Assembly: GCF_000196655.1 (NCBI RefSeq)
Contig: NC_014254.1
Location: 99,916-163,915, forward strand
Reading direction: 5' to 3'
Origin: Methanohalobium evestigatum Z-7303
GTDB lineage: Archaea; Halobacteriota; Methanosarcinia; Methanosarcinales; Methanosarcinaceae
Length of the DNA: 64,000 nt
The position numbers were made by a program, and so were the translations under genes. Positions 35,943 through 47,500 of the stretch are shown here, piece after piece. Every line of letters begins with the position of its first letter. Position 1 is the stretch's first letter. The notes below the pieces were generated by a model. The model was not told the DNA's origin. It did not search any database and saw only the letters and a list, made by a program, of their open reading frames with translations.

Positions 35943-36157
35943 TTTTATATAAAAAGTAAATCATTAAAAAATATTTGTGTAACAATGTTTCAGAACTATA
36001 TTAAGTTGTATATCGTGGTTATGAAAATAGCCATGTAAACACAATAAGTTACGCACTTGATGGTGTACACACTGCTTACCTAATTAAGTTCAAATGTTTC
36101 GTGTAACACCAAGTCTATATTAAGATAAAACGGTTCAACAGAGGTTGAAAATAAAAT
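35943..36157 (+). promoter_or_regulatory. Promoter and conserved leader of surface cassette 1
   Basis: TTTTATATAAAAAG at 35943-35956 is the TATA box; transcription should begin near 35975. Positions 35977-35999 are identical to 54503-54525 in front of cassette 2. GTGTAAC (35977-35983) can pair with GTTACGC (36048-36054) in 7 bp, and the same pairing is possible in cassette 2. A 17-codon ORF starts with the ATG at 35986 (MFQNYIKLYIVVMKIAM). CAGAGG lies before ATG 36158. Confidence 0.5.
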
Positions 36158-38983
36158 ATGAAAGGAATTAAAAACATAGCAAAAATTGCAACATTTCTAA
36201 TGATAATGATTGCTGTCACAGGAATGGCAGCGGGGACAGTAAACGATGCAGGACACCCAGAAGACATCGAAATTGGACAAGGTTCTGTAAGTCAAAATAT
36301 TACTGAATTAGACTTTGCTAATAATGAAACTGCAGAGATTAACATAACGCCTCTTGCAGATAATAGTGTTGATCTTTCATCAATTAGTGTTACATCACAA
36401 AACACTTCAAATGACGGCGATTTGACCTATGACACTGGAACTGGGAATATTACAATCGCACCTTCAAGCAACACAAACGTATCCCAACTGAATCATGTAA
36501 AAATCAGCGGAATGAATACATCAGGTGCTGGACACTCTACTGGACTTAAATACACCGTAACCCAAAACAATGAAGCTGAATCGAGTGACTTTGGTTTCGT
36601 CGATACAATCGCACCTCCTCAACCAACAGGTATAACAGCCTCACCATCCCAAGGAGACATCAATTTAAATTGGAATGGAGTATCTGATGGTGGTAGCGGA
36701 TTAAAAGAGTACAATGTATATAGAGCTGAAACAGAAACCGGATCATACACTGAAATTACTGATTCTAGTGATACCCAAGAAACCGACTCGGGCCTTACAG
36801 AAGGTAAATATTACTACTACAAAGTAAGTGCAGTAGATTATGCGGGTAACGAGGGTCCAAATTCAACAGTTGTTTCATCATATTCAGATTCCACTCCACC
36901 AAGCTTACATAGTGCATCCAAAATCGACTCACAAAACATCAGTGTACTGATAACCGACAATTTCAACACAACAGAAGCAACAATTTCTAAAGAGGATTTC
37001 ATACTCAACGCTGGCACCATCGACAGCATAACAAAAACTGAATCTGGAAGCAATACCACAATCAAAATAACATTAACCAGCGAAGTAGACACAGATACAA
37101 TAGACATCAACATTAACGAAAGCGGGTCTATTGAAGATAGTGCCAATAATGTCCTTGATGATTCTACCGTCTCAACAGCTGTATCTGTAAGCGGAATGGA
37201 TGGTGTAGCACCAACATTGGACAATGCAAAAAGTGTAGACAAAACCACCATCAATGTAACAGTTTCAGATTCTGGTACTGGTCTCAATATAAGTAAAATT
37301 AGCAAAAATGACTTCTCATTAAGTACTGGTTCTATATCCACAATCGACACCAACAATCTAAACGATGGTGATGAAAGTGGTAACATAACAATAAACCTTG
37401 AAAGCAAAGTAGACGCTGACACAATTACTGTTAGCCTACAAAATGATGGAATTAATGATTCAGCAGGAAACAGTAATACATCAGGCTCAGCAACTACAAA
37501 CAATATGGACGGTGTAGCACCTACTATAAAAGAGTTTAAAGCTGCAAATACTGAAGCACAGAACATCAGTATAACATTAAATGTATCTGAAGAACTTGGT
37601 GGAGAAACAAACGACATAAATGTCACCATTACCGGTGCAGAAAACGCTGAAATGGACAACAACAACTTCTCAACCGAAGATTCAAGTGCACCTTATGTAT
37701 ATACAGCAACTTATGAAAGCAGTACAGACGGTGACTATACAGTAACATTGAATACAGCTAAAGATTCTGCAGGTAACGATGGTGCAGATAGCCAATCTAA
37801 TACAGTAACAGTAGATTCTACAGGACCAACTTTCAGCAACAAATATCCTACACAAGGAACGTTAGTAAATGATAACCAACAGATGATAACTGTTGATATA
37901 TCAGATGTAACATCTGAAGTTGATAAAGGTTCAATCTATGTAGACTTGGGTAACAACGATAATCCAACTAAATATCTAGACCGTAACAAAACCTATGCTG
38001 GAGACCATATAAATTTCACCGAAAGCGGTACTCTAGAAATAGACCCTAGTAAATATGGTAATGATGGATTAGAATTTGATGATGAAATTGTTAATGTAAC
38101 AGTCAGAGCACAAGACAACACCGATTCTAAAAACGAAAATATTAAAGAGTGGTCATTTGAAGTTGACTCAACAGAACCAAGTGTTGAACACGCTACCATC
38201 GAGAGCAGCAAGTCATCCATTAGCATGACCGTTGTTGAAGTCACTTTTGACGAAGAAATTGTTACCTCCTCACCTGGAGATATATCAATGAACATAAGCA
38301 ACGGTGAAACTCAAAAAGAAATACCTGCAAACGACAACATCATAGGTCCAACTGGAACAACAACAACAACATCCAAAGTAATCGAGTTCAATAAATCCAA
38401 TGTGCAAATCAACAGTAATGATTACGAAATCGTTGAATTCAACGGTATATCTGATGAAGCAGGTAACAACATTGAACTCAATGAAAATGTCGAAATTAAC
38501 ACGTTCAGAAGAGGTATGAGTGCAGATCAGTTGAACTACGTATCATTCCCAATAGCTTCCGATAAAACCACACCAGTAGAAGACGTAATGGATACTTCTA
38601 GTGAATACACTATGTGGAAATATGAAAACGGTGAATGGAAAGCCTACAACAAATCCAATGGTATTGAAGAATTCAATAATGTAGAAGGCGGTCTTGGATA
38701 CGTAGTTAAAACCAGCGAAGACTTCACAATCTCACCGAGCGTAGAAACAACATATGAAGGTGGAAATGTAGCACCAGCCACTGCAAATGTATATGAAGGC
38801 TGGAACTTGATTGGCTACTACGAAGAATATGACGGCTACAGTGGCTATGAAATCCCGAGCGGTTCAACTTTCATTTCACCACATGGTGAATTAAATTCCC
38901 CAAGCGAAGTAAGGTGGGTATCATTCACCGAATTGAGTGATGGTGTAGGAAATTACAACTCGGGTTTCTCAATCCAAGGTTGA
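36158..38983 (+). CDS. Surface protein with FN3 and Ig-like repeats (cassette 1, gene A)
   Basis: A 941-residue secreted protein. Signal peptide: ATFLMIMIAVTGMAAG (residues ~10-25). An FN3-like domain (PPQPTGITASPSQGDINLNW ... YYYYKVSAVDYAGN) spans ~150-240. Ig-like repeats follow with the recurring pattern VAPTLDNAKSVDKTTINVTV, SDSGTGL, ITINLESKVDADTITVSL and GMDGVAP. The C-terminal ~165 residues (LNYVSFPIASD, YTMWKYENGEWKAYN, GGLGYVVK, YEGWNLIGYYEEY) form a domain shared with the proteins at 41540 and 54690. It has no PGF-CTERM; the gene 47 bases downstream supplies one, so the two products may act together on the surface. The first 26 residues differ from the cassette 2 protein at only one position. 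Confidence 0.8.
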   Translation: MKGIKNIAKIATFLMIMIAVTGMAAGTVNDAGHPEDIEIGQGSVSQNITELDFANNETAEINITPLADNSVDLSSISVTSQNTSNDGDLTYDTGTGNITIAPSSNTNVSQLNHVKISGMNTSGAGHSTGLKYTVTQNNEAESSDFGFVDTIAPPQPTGITASPSQGDINLNWNGVSDGGSGLKEYNVYRAETETGSYTEITDSSDTQETDSGLTEGKYYYYKVSAVDYAGNEGPNSTVVSSYSDSTPPSLHSASKIDSQNISVLITDNFNTTEATISKEDFILNAGTIDSITKTESGSNTTIKITLTSEVDTDTIDININESGSIEDSANNVLDDSTVSTAVSVSGMDGVAPTLDNAKSVDKTTINVTVSDSGTGLNISKISKNDFSLSTGSISTIDTNNLNDGDESGNITINLESKVDADTITVSLQNDGINDSAGNSNTSGSATTNNMDGVAPTIKEFKAANTEAQNISITLNVSEELGGETNDINVTITGAENAEMDNNNFSTEDSSAPYVYTATYESSTDGDYTVTLNTAKDSAGNDGADSQSNTVTVDSTGPTFSNKYPTQGTLVNDNQQMITVDISDVTSEVDKGSIYVDLGNNDNPTKYLDRNKTYAGDHINFTESGTLEIDPSKYGNDGLEFDDEIVNVTVRAQDNTDSKNENIKEWSFEVDSTEPSVEHATIESSKSSISMTVVEVTFDEEIVTSSPGDISMNISNGETQKEIPANDNIIGPTGTTTTTSKVIEFNKSNVQINSNDYEIVEFNGISDEAGNNIELNENVEINTFRRGMSADQLNYVSFPIASDKTTPVEDVMDTSSEYTMWKYENGEWKAYNKSNGIEEFNNVEGGLGYVVKTSEDFTISPSVETTYEGGNVAPATANVYEGWNLIGYYEEYDGYSGYEIPSGSTFISPHGELNSPSEVRWVSFTELSDGVGNYNSGFSIQG

Positions 38984-39030
38984 TAATCTGAATATAAAAA
39001 CTAAAAAATAAAGCATGGAGGTAAAAAGTA

Positions 39031-40140
39031 ATGAGGATGAAACAAACATTAACCATTCTCATTACCATTTTCCTTTTTGTGTCCATGGTCGGTGCAGCAT
39101 CAGCTGATACAAATCCCACACCGCCACATCTCGTACACGGGTACATAAAGGACGATGGTAATGGAGTAAACGGCATCAAAGTAAAGATCGAAACAGATGA
39201 CGGAACCAAATTAACAAATGATAAAACCTACGTCTCTACAAAAACAGATTCTGAAGGTTACTACAAACTCAAACCTAACGGATTACAAGACGGTAAAACA
39301 TTAAGCCTGTATGTTGACGGTAAAGATATAGGAGAAGATATAACATACTCCACCGGAAAAGTAGAACAGGTCAACCACGAAGGAAACTACCTGAGCGACA
39401 GTTCAGATGACGACGGCGGCAGTTCAGGTGGTATCAGTGCACCCGGCACCGGAAAAAGCGACCAGGAAACGAAACAGATAAAAGCCGAGCTCAAAAACGG
39501 TAAAGCAAATACCAATATAAAACAGATCAATAAAGGCGATGAAGTTTCCATCGAGTTGGAAAGTGAAGACAAAGACCAGAAGGAACAGCAGAGTATAAAA
39601 AGCATATCCTTCAAGAGTAATGGTGAAGCCCAGGACGTCAATATCGAGATCACAGACCACGGAGAAACCAAACCAGAAACCGTGACGGATAGCGGTGACT
39701 CCGATACGGAGAAAATCTACAGGTACTTCGAAATCAAGCATGATAATCTAGATAACGAAAACATAGACAGTGCATCCATAACGTTTGAAGTCGACAAGGA
39801 CTGGGTAAAAGAGAACAATGCAGGACCAACCGATGTAGGCGTCAAGAGATTCCACGGCGATGATTGGGACGAAGTGGAAGTGTCAATGTTCGATGAAACC
39901 GAAGACAAATACATCTACAAAGCCAAAACACCCGGTTTCTCGCATTACAGTATCTATCTCAAAGAGACCGGCCAAGATACAGACGGTACATCAGAAACTA
40001 CAGAAGACACCAAAGAGCAGCCCTCAGGAGAACCTGATCAGGAAGATGGTGAAAGTCAGGGTATGCCCGGATTCACCGCGATAGGTCTACTAGCAGCAGG
40101 TGCAAGTGCAGCATTCTTAAAGAGAAAACAGGATAAGTGA
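39031..40140 (+). CDS. PGF-CTERM anchored protein (cassette 1, gene B)
   Basis: A 369-residue secreted protein nearly identical to that at 57804. Signal peptide (LTILITIFLFVSMVGAASA, residues 6-24); a carboxypeptidase-regulatory-like beta-sandwich (HGYIKDDGNGVNGIKVKIET ... SLYVDGKD, ~33-115); a Ser/Gly/Asp linker (SSDDDGGSSGG); a PGF-pre-PGF domain (~145-310, with ITFEVDKDWVKENNAGPTDV and APGFSHYS-like KTPGFSHYS); and a PGF-CTERM tail (MPGFTAIGLLAAGASAAFLK RK). It is expected to be cut and lipid-anchored by an archaeosortase. GGAGG lies before the ATG. It follows gene A by 47 bases and ends in a hairpin, so the pair is an operon. Confidence 0.85.
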   Translation: MRMKQTLTILITIFLFVSMVGAASADTNPTPPHLVHGYIKDDGNGVNGIKVKIETDDGTKLTNDKTYVSTKTDSEGYYKLKPNGLQDGKTLSLYVDGKDIGEDITYSTGKVEQVNHEGNYLSDSSDDDGGSSGGISAPGTGKSDQETKQIKAELKNGKANTNIKQINKGDEVSIELESEDKDQKEQQSIKSISFKSNGEAQDVNIEITDHGETKPETVTDSGDSDTEKIYRYFEIKHDNLDNENIDSASITFEVDKDWVKENNAGPTDVGVKRFHGDDWDEVEVSMFDETEDKYIYKAKTPGFSHYSIYLKETGQDTDGTSETTEDTKEQPSGEPDQEDGESQGMPGFTAIGLLAAGASAAFLKRKQDK

Positions 40141-40170
40141 AGTAATTAGCTAAAATCTAATTACTTTATT
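40140..40170 (+). terminator. Terminator of cassette 1
   Basis: AAGTAATTAG (40140-40149) pairs with CTAATTACTT (40157-40166) and runs into TATTTAC. The stem begins at the last base of the stop codon. Cassette 2 has the same stem at 58913-58939 with a different loop. Confidence 0.65.
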
Positions 40171-41411
40171 TACTTCTATAACTTCCAAACTAATTTAAAT
40201 AATAAAAAAATAGCACCGTAGCTAAAACTTTGAAAATTCTCATTACCATTATCATCCTTTTTACATTTTCAAAATGTATAAAGAAAAATAGTTAACAGAG
40301 AATCATGTCCCTGTTTTTAGAGGTGTATATCAGACTATGGGGGTATAGTCTTAATTTTCCGTTTTTCTGTTTTTTAGCCATCCAAATTGTTTTACGGGCA
40401 TGAGGAATAAGCCCATCCAACAATGGAATAAATCGTTTTTCCGTTTTTTCGGGGAGATAATAACTCAGTATTTATATCTCCTAATTATATAAAATGATGA
40501 ACAAATAAATAAAATCTGCGTTCATAATTTTGATTGAGTTGAACATAAAATATACAAAAAGAACGAATATATGACCACATCTGTGTATGGGTTTGCAGTC
40601 AATACATTCTCATATTCTATCATTTAGTACCCTGCTTTATTATAGTACATAATATTAATTTTAACTTATAAAGTTTAAACTTTTTACTATATACTAGAAA
40701 AATAAAAACTATAAGTTTCTAAACTATGTAGAGCTGTGAAATACTACTTAGCTAAAGACCAAGTAGCTCCTTAAATTAAAAATTTAAGGATAACTTTAAA
40801 TCTATGATTTAAAGTGCTTCCTGTTTCATCCAACAGTTATAAACCGTTGGCTTTCACGTACCCTGTTGCCCCATCCTCGTAAGCCACATGATACTACAAC
40901 CTTTATAGGAACTCTGAAATATAAAAAACAGCAGAAAGTAATAAAAAGTTAGAACTTGTTAGTATAAACTTTAAAGTAAACCTATAAAGTATAACTCATT
41001 ATCATATTTCTGTATAGTATATAGTTTTTAGTATAACGTTTTAACTTTAAAGTTATAAGTTAACATAATTTATCTTTGGTTTGTTTCAATTATCTGAAAA
41101 CAATTTTCCCTTACCAGTTATAAAAATTTAAGTTTCTAAAAATAAATTTTGTTTTTATTCTTAACATTTATATAAAAGTAAACCTAAATATATTTTGAAT
41201 AATATAACCAGAATGTAATGAAAAATTATGAATATATAATATCGTATAAGTCAAATCAGAGTTAAATTCTTAATAGAGTTGTAGCTTAAAGTAGTTTGCA
41301 GAGATTGTTTCTATATAATTCGGTTTTAATTATAATCAAGTTCAGCTAGTTCTCTATATTTTGAATATAACAGGTTTTACTTATACAAATTAAATGATAA
41401 TGAGAGGAAAC
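40171..41411. other. Long non-coding region with hairpins and AT-rich repeats
   Basis: About 1.2 kb with no credible gene. It contains a GACTAT-GGGGGT-ATAGTC hairpin (40333-40350), GGGC...GCCC at ~40396-40414, the orphan element end at 40744-40831 followed by a CCAAC...GTTGG stem (~40830-40850), and AT-rich ACTTTAAAGT motifs (40663-40690, 40965-41062). CATTTATATAAAAG at ~41165-41178 is a TATA box like that of cassette 1 and probably drives the giant gene at 41540 with a long leader. Confidence 0.4.
40744..40831 (-). ncRNA. Orphan tnpB-element end with 65-nt scaffold-like sequence
   Basis: 40767-40831 is identical over 65 nt to 53080-53144, the 3' flank of the tnpB gene, where the guide RNA scaffold of IS1341-type elements lies. 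It is preceded by the corresponding hairpin (CTACTT at 40744-40749 with AAGTAG at 40761-40766; 6 bp against 8 bp in the tnpB element). No tnpB is attached. It may be a dead remnant or a stand-alone guide RNA supplied to TnpB in trans. Whether it is transcribed is unknown. Confidence 0.45.
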
Positions 41412-41543
41412 ATGGTAGATAATAAAATTAGAACCAAATTTTTTACAGTTTTATCGGTGATAACAGTCAAATCAGCTGGTTTAGCAGCAAGGAATCTAAA
41501 TACAATTAATGGTAACAACCCAGCGTTGGAGATGGTTCGATGA
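41412..41543 (+). CDS. 43-residue upstream ORF overlapping the giant gene
   Basis: ATG 41412 follows GAGAGG and opens a 43-codon frame (MVDNKIRTKFFTVLSVITVK ... ALEMVR) whose TGA (41541-41543) overlaps the ATG of the 2,559-residue gene as ATGA. The hydrophobic FFTVLSVITV stretch is like a weak signal sequence. The giant gene has no strong ribosome-binding site of its own, so translational coupling through this ORF is plausible. It may also be the remnant of the original 5' end of a surface gene before recombination. Confidence 0.4.
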   Translation: MVDNKIRTKFFTVLSVITVKSAGLAARNLNTINGNNPALEMVR

Positions 41544-44500
41544 AATATCGAGCGTTTATACTGTCGGTATTGATGGTACTTTCAGTATTCATCACTGGCA
41601 TCGCACTCACGGCAACGACGGCGAGTGCTGCAGGAGGTCCTACTGTGGATTATGTCGAAATTAGTGGCAATGAACATGTTACGCATGTTTCTGGTGATAC
41701 ATATAAAGCACCTGAAGGTCATAAATACAATGTGTATGCATATATCACTGAACTTCCATTACCTAACGAGCCCGCTCTCTACTACATGCATGGAAAATGG
41801 ACAGGTAGCGATTACCAAAATACGCTCTCTCCACCTGAGAATGTTTACACTGGCGAATCTCCAGTCCTTTCCCCTGGTACGTATAGTAATATCAAGGTGA
41901 CAGTTGAGCAGTCTGGGACAGATACTGCATCTGCCACCCTCGAAGTTAAAGAGACTGCTAGTTCAATACTGAATCTTAATGCCCCTGAAAAAATAAGTGC
42001 CGGTGATTCCGCAACTGTTCAGGTAGATATAGAAAATACTGGAGGGATACAATATAAATACAATACTGTTCTTTCACTGGATAGCTCCTCAATAAAGTCA
42101 AAAACCACCGAATCCGTTGCTAAAGGTGGCTCTACGAAGCTATCGATCACAATACCAGAGTCGGAAACAGAAAATCTAGAGAGTGGTACGCATACAATAA
42201 CGGTAGAAACGTTAGACAACGACGGTGAAGGAGATACGACAACTAGCCAAGTCGAGGTGATTGTTGACCAAGAACCGCCAGACATCTCTAACGTTACGAT
42301 CGACGATGATGACGATGGCAACGATGTCGTTGCAACGGGTGATACAGTCACCCTCTCCGCAGACGTCTCGGACGCGAGTGCTATCAGTAGTGTAACGTTC
42401 GACGCGAGCGACTTCGATGCAGGAACCGTCCAACTGTCCGGTAGTGGCAACGGAACCTATACAACAGACATCGACGTCGGCTCATCTCCAACCGAAGGTA
42501 ACCAGTCAGTAACCGTCAGCTCGATGGACGAACATGATAACGGAGGTTCACAGGCTGAACCGTCGAACTCACTAACCGTGGATAATACGAAGCCGGATAT
42601 TAGTAATGTAAATATAACAGACGAGACTGATGGAAATGGTAACGTAACAGCGAACGATAGTGTAAACATCACCGCCAACGTATCAGACGCCAATGGGATA
42701 AAGAGCGTTACCGCGGATGCAAATTCTTTCGGCTTATCATCACAAGTATCACTCACCAATAATGGAGATGGCACGTACACGAAAACAATAACAGTTAACA
42801 GTAAACTGGCAAAACTGGGCAGCCAGTCGTTGACCGTTAGTGCGACGGACGAGGCTGACAATGGTGGATTACAGAACGTCGAATCAGACAAACTAACTAT
42901 TGATGTTCCACATATAACCGAAACCATCACAAGAGATAATGACGGCAATGGTAAAACCGATAATGTGACCATCAAATTCAGTGAAGATGTAAACCTTAAC
43001 GATGGTTCTAGTGATGGTATACCCGGTTTGACACTTGACAATTCAAACATGGGTATCACATCTAAAGATTACTCTGCATCAGGCGATCAAGTCACTGTTG
43101 AATTATCATCAGAAGTAGATAATACAGCAAGTACAACAAACGTTACATACGACTCAACCGCTGGAAACATTGTAACCACTAATGGTTATGAGATAACAGA
43201 AGACATGTCAAGTGTTACAAAAACTGATGGTGCAAACCCGGTAATCAGTGATTTCACCGCTACAAATCCCAGCGGACAATCAATCAATATAAAATTTAAT
43301 TCATCTGAAGAACTTAGTATCAAAAATGTTTCAATCACAGGACCTGAAAACGTATACCTAAACAGCGGGTTTAGCACAACAGAAAACAGCGCTCCTTATG
43401 AATATACCGCTACATGTGACACAATAACATCAGACGGCGACTATACAGCAGAACTGATAAAAGCTGTAGATTTTAGCGGAAACGATGGAGCTTCTGGAGA
43501 ATCTGATTCTGTAATTGTCGACTCAATAGCTCCGAGTTTGGATAGTGCTGAACAGGTAGATTCAACTTCGATTTATGTAGTACTTTCAGATTCAAATGCA
43601 GGAATTGATAAAAGCACTATAGATCAGGGAGATTTCTCATTAAGTGCTGGGGAGATTTCTTCAATCGAAAAATCAAGCATAGATAATGGCGATACATCTG
43701 GAACAGTTACTATCAATTTACAAGAAATTGTTAGTAATGATACTATAACGGTAAATCTACAGGAAGATGGTATAGCTGATATGTACGGAAACACCCGGAG
43801 TGAAGGTTCTGCAGAAGCTACCGGGATGGACAGTTTCGCTCCTACATTGGATGAAGTGGTTGGTGTAGATAAAACAACGATAGATGTTACATTCTCTGAT
43901 TCAGGGTCAGGTCTTGACAGGAGTACTATCGATTTAGGGGATTTCTCGTTAAGTGCAGGAGAGATTTTTTCAATCGATAAATCAGGCATAAATGATGGTG
44001 ATGAATCTGGAACAGTAACTATAAATCTAAACGATACAGTAAACGTTGATAATATAACAGTAAGTCTTCAAAGCGATGGAATTGATGATTTAAATGGTAA
44101 CACTTTAAGTTCCGGTTCAGTTGAAATAACTGGTATGGAAGGATTCAAACCTACACTTGAAGACGCAAATAAAGTAGATTTGACTACTATAAATGTTACC
44201 TTCATGGATTCCGGTACAGGACTTAACAAAAGCTCAATAACTAAAAGTGATTTTTCCTTAAATACTAAAACTGATTTCTCAATTGATGTATCAGACATTA
44301 ACAATGGTGAAAATAGAGGAAATGTAACAATCAACCTTAATAACCCTGTAGATACTAACACAGTAAATGTAAGTCTTCAAAATGATGGAATAGAAGACAT
44401 GAGCAACAACACTATCAATGATGGTTCATCAGAAGTATCAGGAATGGATGGTGTATCACCTACATTGAACGAGAGTGCGAACAAAATAGATGATGATACA

Positions 44501-47500
44501 ATAGAGTTGAAGTTTTCAGATAATGGTACAGGGCTCGATGAAAGTACTATAAGTTCCGGAGATTTCTTATTAAGCGTCGGTAAGATTGCATCGATTTCTA
44601 CTACATCAGTTATTGATGGTGACAACTCTGGAATTGTAACAATTGACCTTGCTGAACCTGTAGACAATGAATCCATTATTGTGAGTTTCAAAAGTAACAG
44701 TGATGGAATAGATGACATGAGCGGAAACACTCTAACTTCTGGTTCAGCTGAAGTAACAGGAATGGATCATGTCGCACCTACACTGGACAGTGGAAATAGT
44801 CTAGATAAAACCACGATATATGTAGCTTTATCCGACTCAGGAACAGGTCTCGATAACGGTACTATCGATAAAAACGATTTCTCATTAAGTACAGGAGTAA
44901 TTTCTTCTATCGAACCTTCGATAACAAGTGGAGATACTTCTGGAACAGTTACTATCAATTTAGAAAATAAAGTGGATGCTGAAAATGTAACGGTAACTCT
45001 AGTTGGTAGCATCAATGATATGAGCAATAATAACAACATTCTAGATTCCGGTTCAGTAGAAGTAACTGAGATGGATGGTGTAGCTCCCACGCTGAATAGT
45101 GTTGACAAGCAAAACCTGACAGCTATTGATGTAGACTTTATCGATTCAGGAACTGGTATAGATGAAAGCACTATAGATCAGGGAGATTTCTCATTAAGTG
45201 CTGGAGATATATCTTCAATCGACAAATCTGGTATAATCAATGGCGATACGTCTGGAACAGTTACCATCAACCTGAAAAATAAGGTAAACGCTGACACAGT
45301 AACTGTAAGTCTCCAGAAAGATGGAATAGATGATATATCTGGTAATACTCGAAGTTCTGATTCAGCTGAAGTTTCAGGGATGGATGGTGTTCCGCCAACC
45401 ATTAACGAGTTCAATGTCACAGACCCTGATGTAAAGAATCAAAATGTCAGTATTGAAATTAACTCAAGTGAAAAACTCGCGACAATAGGTATTGACCTTG
45501 ATATTGATGAATTAGGCGACAAATTAACGCTTGACAAGAGTAACTTCACAAAATCCGGTGATGGTCCATATATCTACACAGCAACCTATGAAGGTTCTGT
45601 CGATGGAAAATATACAGCAACATTGAATACTGCAGATGACGCAGCAGGTAATGATGGAGCATCAGGTGAAACTTACAGTGACAGTGTTTCCATAGATACA
45701 ACCCCACCTGAAATCAATGGGTTTAAAGTTAATAATCCAACTGGACGAGAAATTAATGTCACAATTAATACATCTGAAGAATTAAGCACTATAAATGTTG
45801 GATTGGATGGTAAAACATTTGATGAAAACGATTTCTCGTTAGACTCAAATGCTCCATATATATACACTCATACATACTCAGCTGGTTCAGATGGAGATTA
45901 CACAGCTACATTAAACACTGCAAAAGATGCAGCAGGAAACGATGGAGCATCAAGTGAGACCGACGATGTGTTCATAGATACAATCCCTCCAGGTGTAACT
46001 TCTGTATCAGGCACTACTGTAGAAGGCGGTAACGATAGAGTTACAATAGAGTTTAATGAATCTGTCATCCCGACTGACAATACCTGGTCAGAAAACGAAA
46101 TCGGTTCGCTTGAAAGTCCACAGGATACAACTGTGCCATTAACAAACGCAGAATTTAGTTACAGTACACAGGTACTCAATATAACTTTATCAGAAAACAA
46201 TGACGCGTATCTGAAAAATGGTAATGATGGATTAGCAGTGACTCTGAATAATGACAATATATCAGACGGTAGCTCAAACCACCTCGATAGTTCTCAAAAT
46301 ATCGGTACAGTTGAAGGTGATTCTGATGTACCAGGAATCACTGATGCAAATATAACATCTGATGATATAGTTCTTGATTCCGAAACAGGAACATCACTGG
46401 ATGTAACTATTAATTTCGATGAAAAAATGGATGATTCAACTAAACCAACTGTTGAAATAACCGGTCTTACACAGGAAACAACAGATTTATCATCAGTTAA
46501 TTATGCCGATTCTACAACACTAACAGGAACAGTTGAAATAACCGATAATGATGAAGATACTACCGGATCGATTGTAGTAACCGATGCAGAAGACTTGGCT
46601 GGAAACACTAACAGCCCATCTGAATCTTTTACAGTTGATACTCAAGAACCAAAACCAAGTATTAACAGTCTAAACACCCCCCTCTCGGGTAATGTGACAT
46701 TGAGTTCAACAGACAACACTGGTGACTCAGTCTCATCAATAACGTGGAAATTCAGTACCGATACAAGTTCAGGTACCTATTCTGAAATAGGTACAGGTGA
46801 CAGTTATCCATGGGATACTACTGAACAGGTAACAGATGAAGATTCTACAAACAACGGGTTAAAAGTAATCTATAGAGATGATGCAGGCAACATCAATTCA
46901 TCGACAATAACAGGTTTTGAAATAGATAATTTAAAACCTGGAATAAGTAGTGCAAGTATCACAAATGCACCTATTAATGTATCCGATGTTGGCGATACAC
47001 AAACAGTAACTCTGAACTTCAATGAATCCATGAATACAAGTGTTTCTCCATCCGTACAAATCACCGGTACAAACAAAACATACAGTGTTGAGGAGAGCTC
47101 ATATTCAGATTCTGTATGGGAAGGTACTGTTACCATCGACGATGATAATGAAGATCTGACAGCAGAAATCAATGTTAGTGGTGCAGAAGACCTTGCAGGC
47201 AATGTGATGGCTGACGATGCATCTAATACGTTCACAGTCGATACTCAAGAACCAGAACCAACAACAAGTATTGACAATAAAAATCTTTCAGAAACAGTTG
47301 ATGTTGCCAGCTACTTTACAATAAACTCTGATGACATATATAGTACAACATTTGAATATGGTAGCAACAAAATCGACGAAGCAAACGAAAGTAGTTGGGA
47401 TTCAACAAAAGCATCTGACGGTGATATTGATTTCACATTAACAGCAGAAGACGATGCTGGTAATACTGGTACTGTAACAGGTACTGCAACAGTAGATAAT

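Noticed and set aside
36838..37665. Long minus-strand ORF (275 codons) within the cassette 1 gene
   Set aside because: It arises from the biased codons of the repeat-rich plus-strand gene; Ser/Leu/Val-rich, with similar shadows throughout all large surface genes.
42457..43059. 200-codon minus-strand ORF within the giant gene
   Set aside because: Shadow frame over an Asp/Ser-rich coding region; no start signal or recognisable domain.
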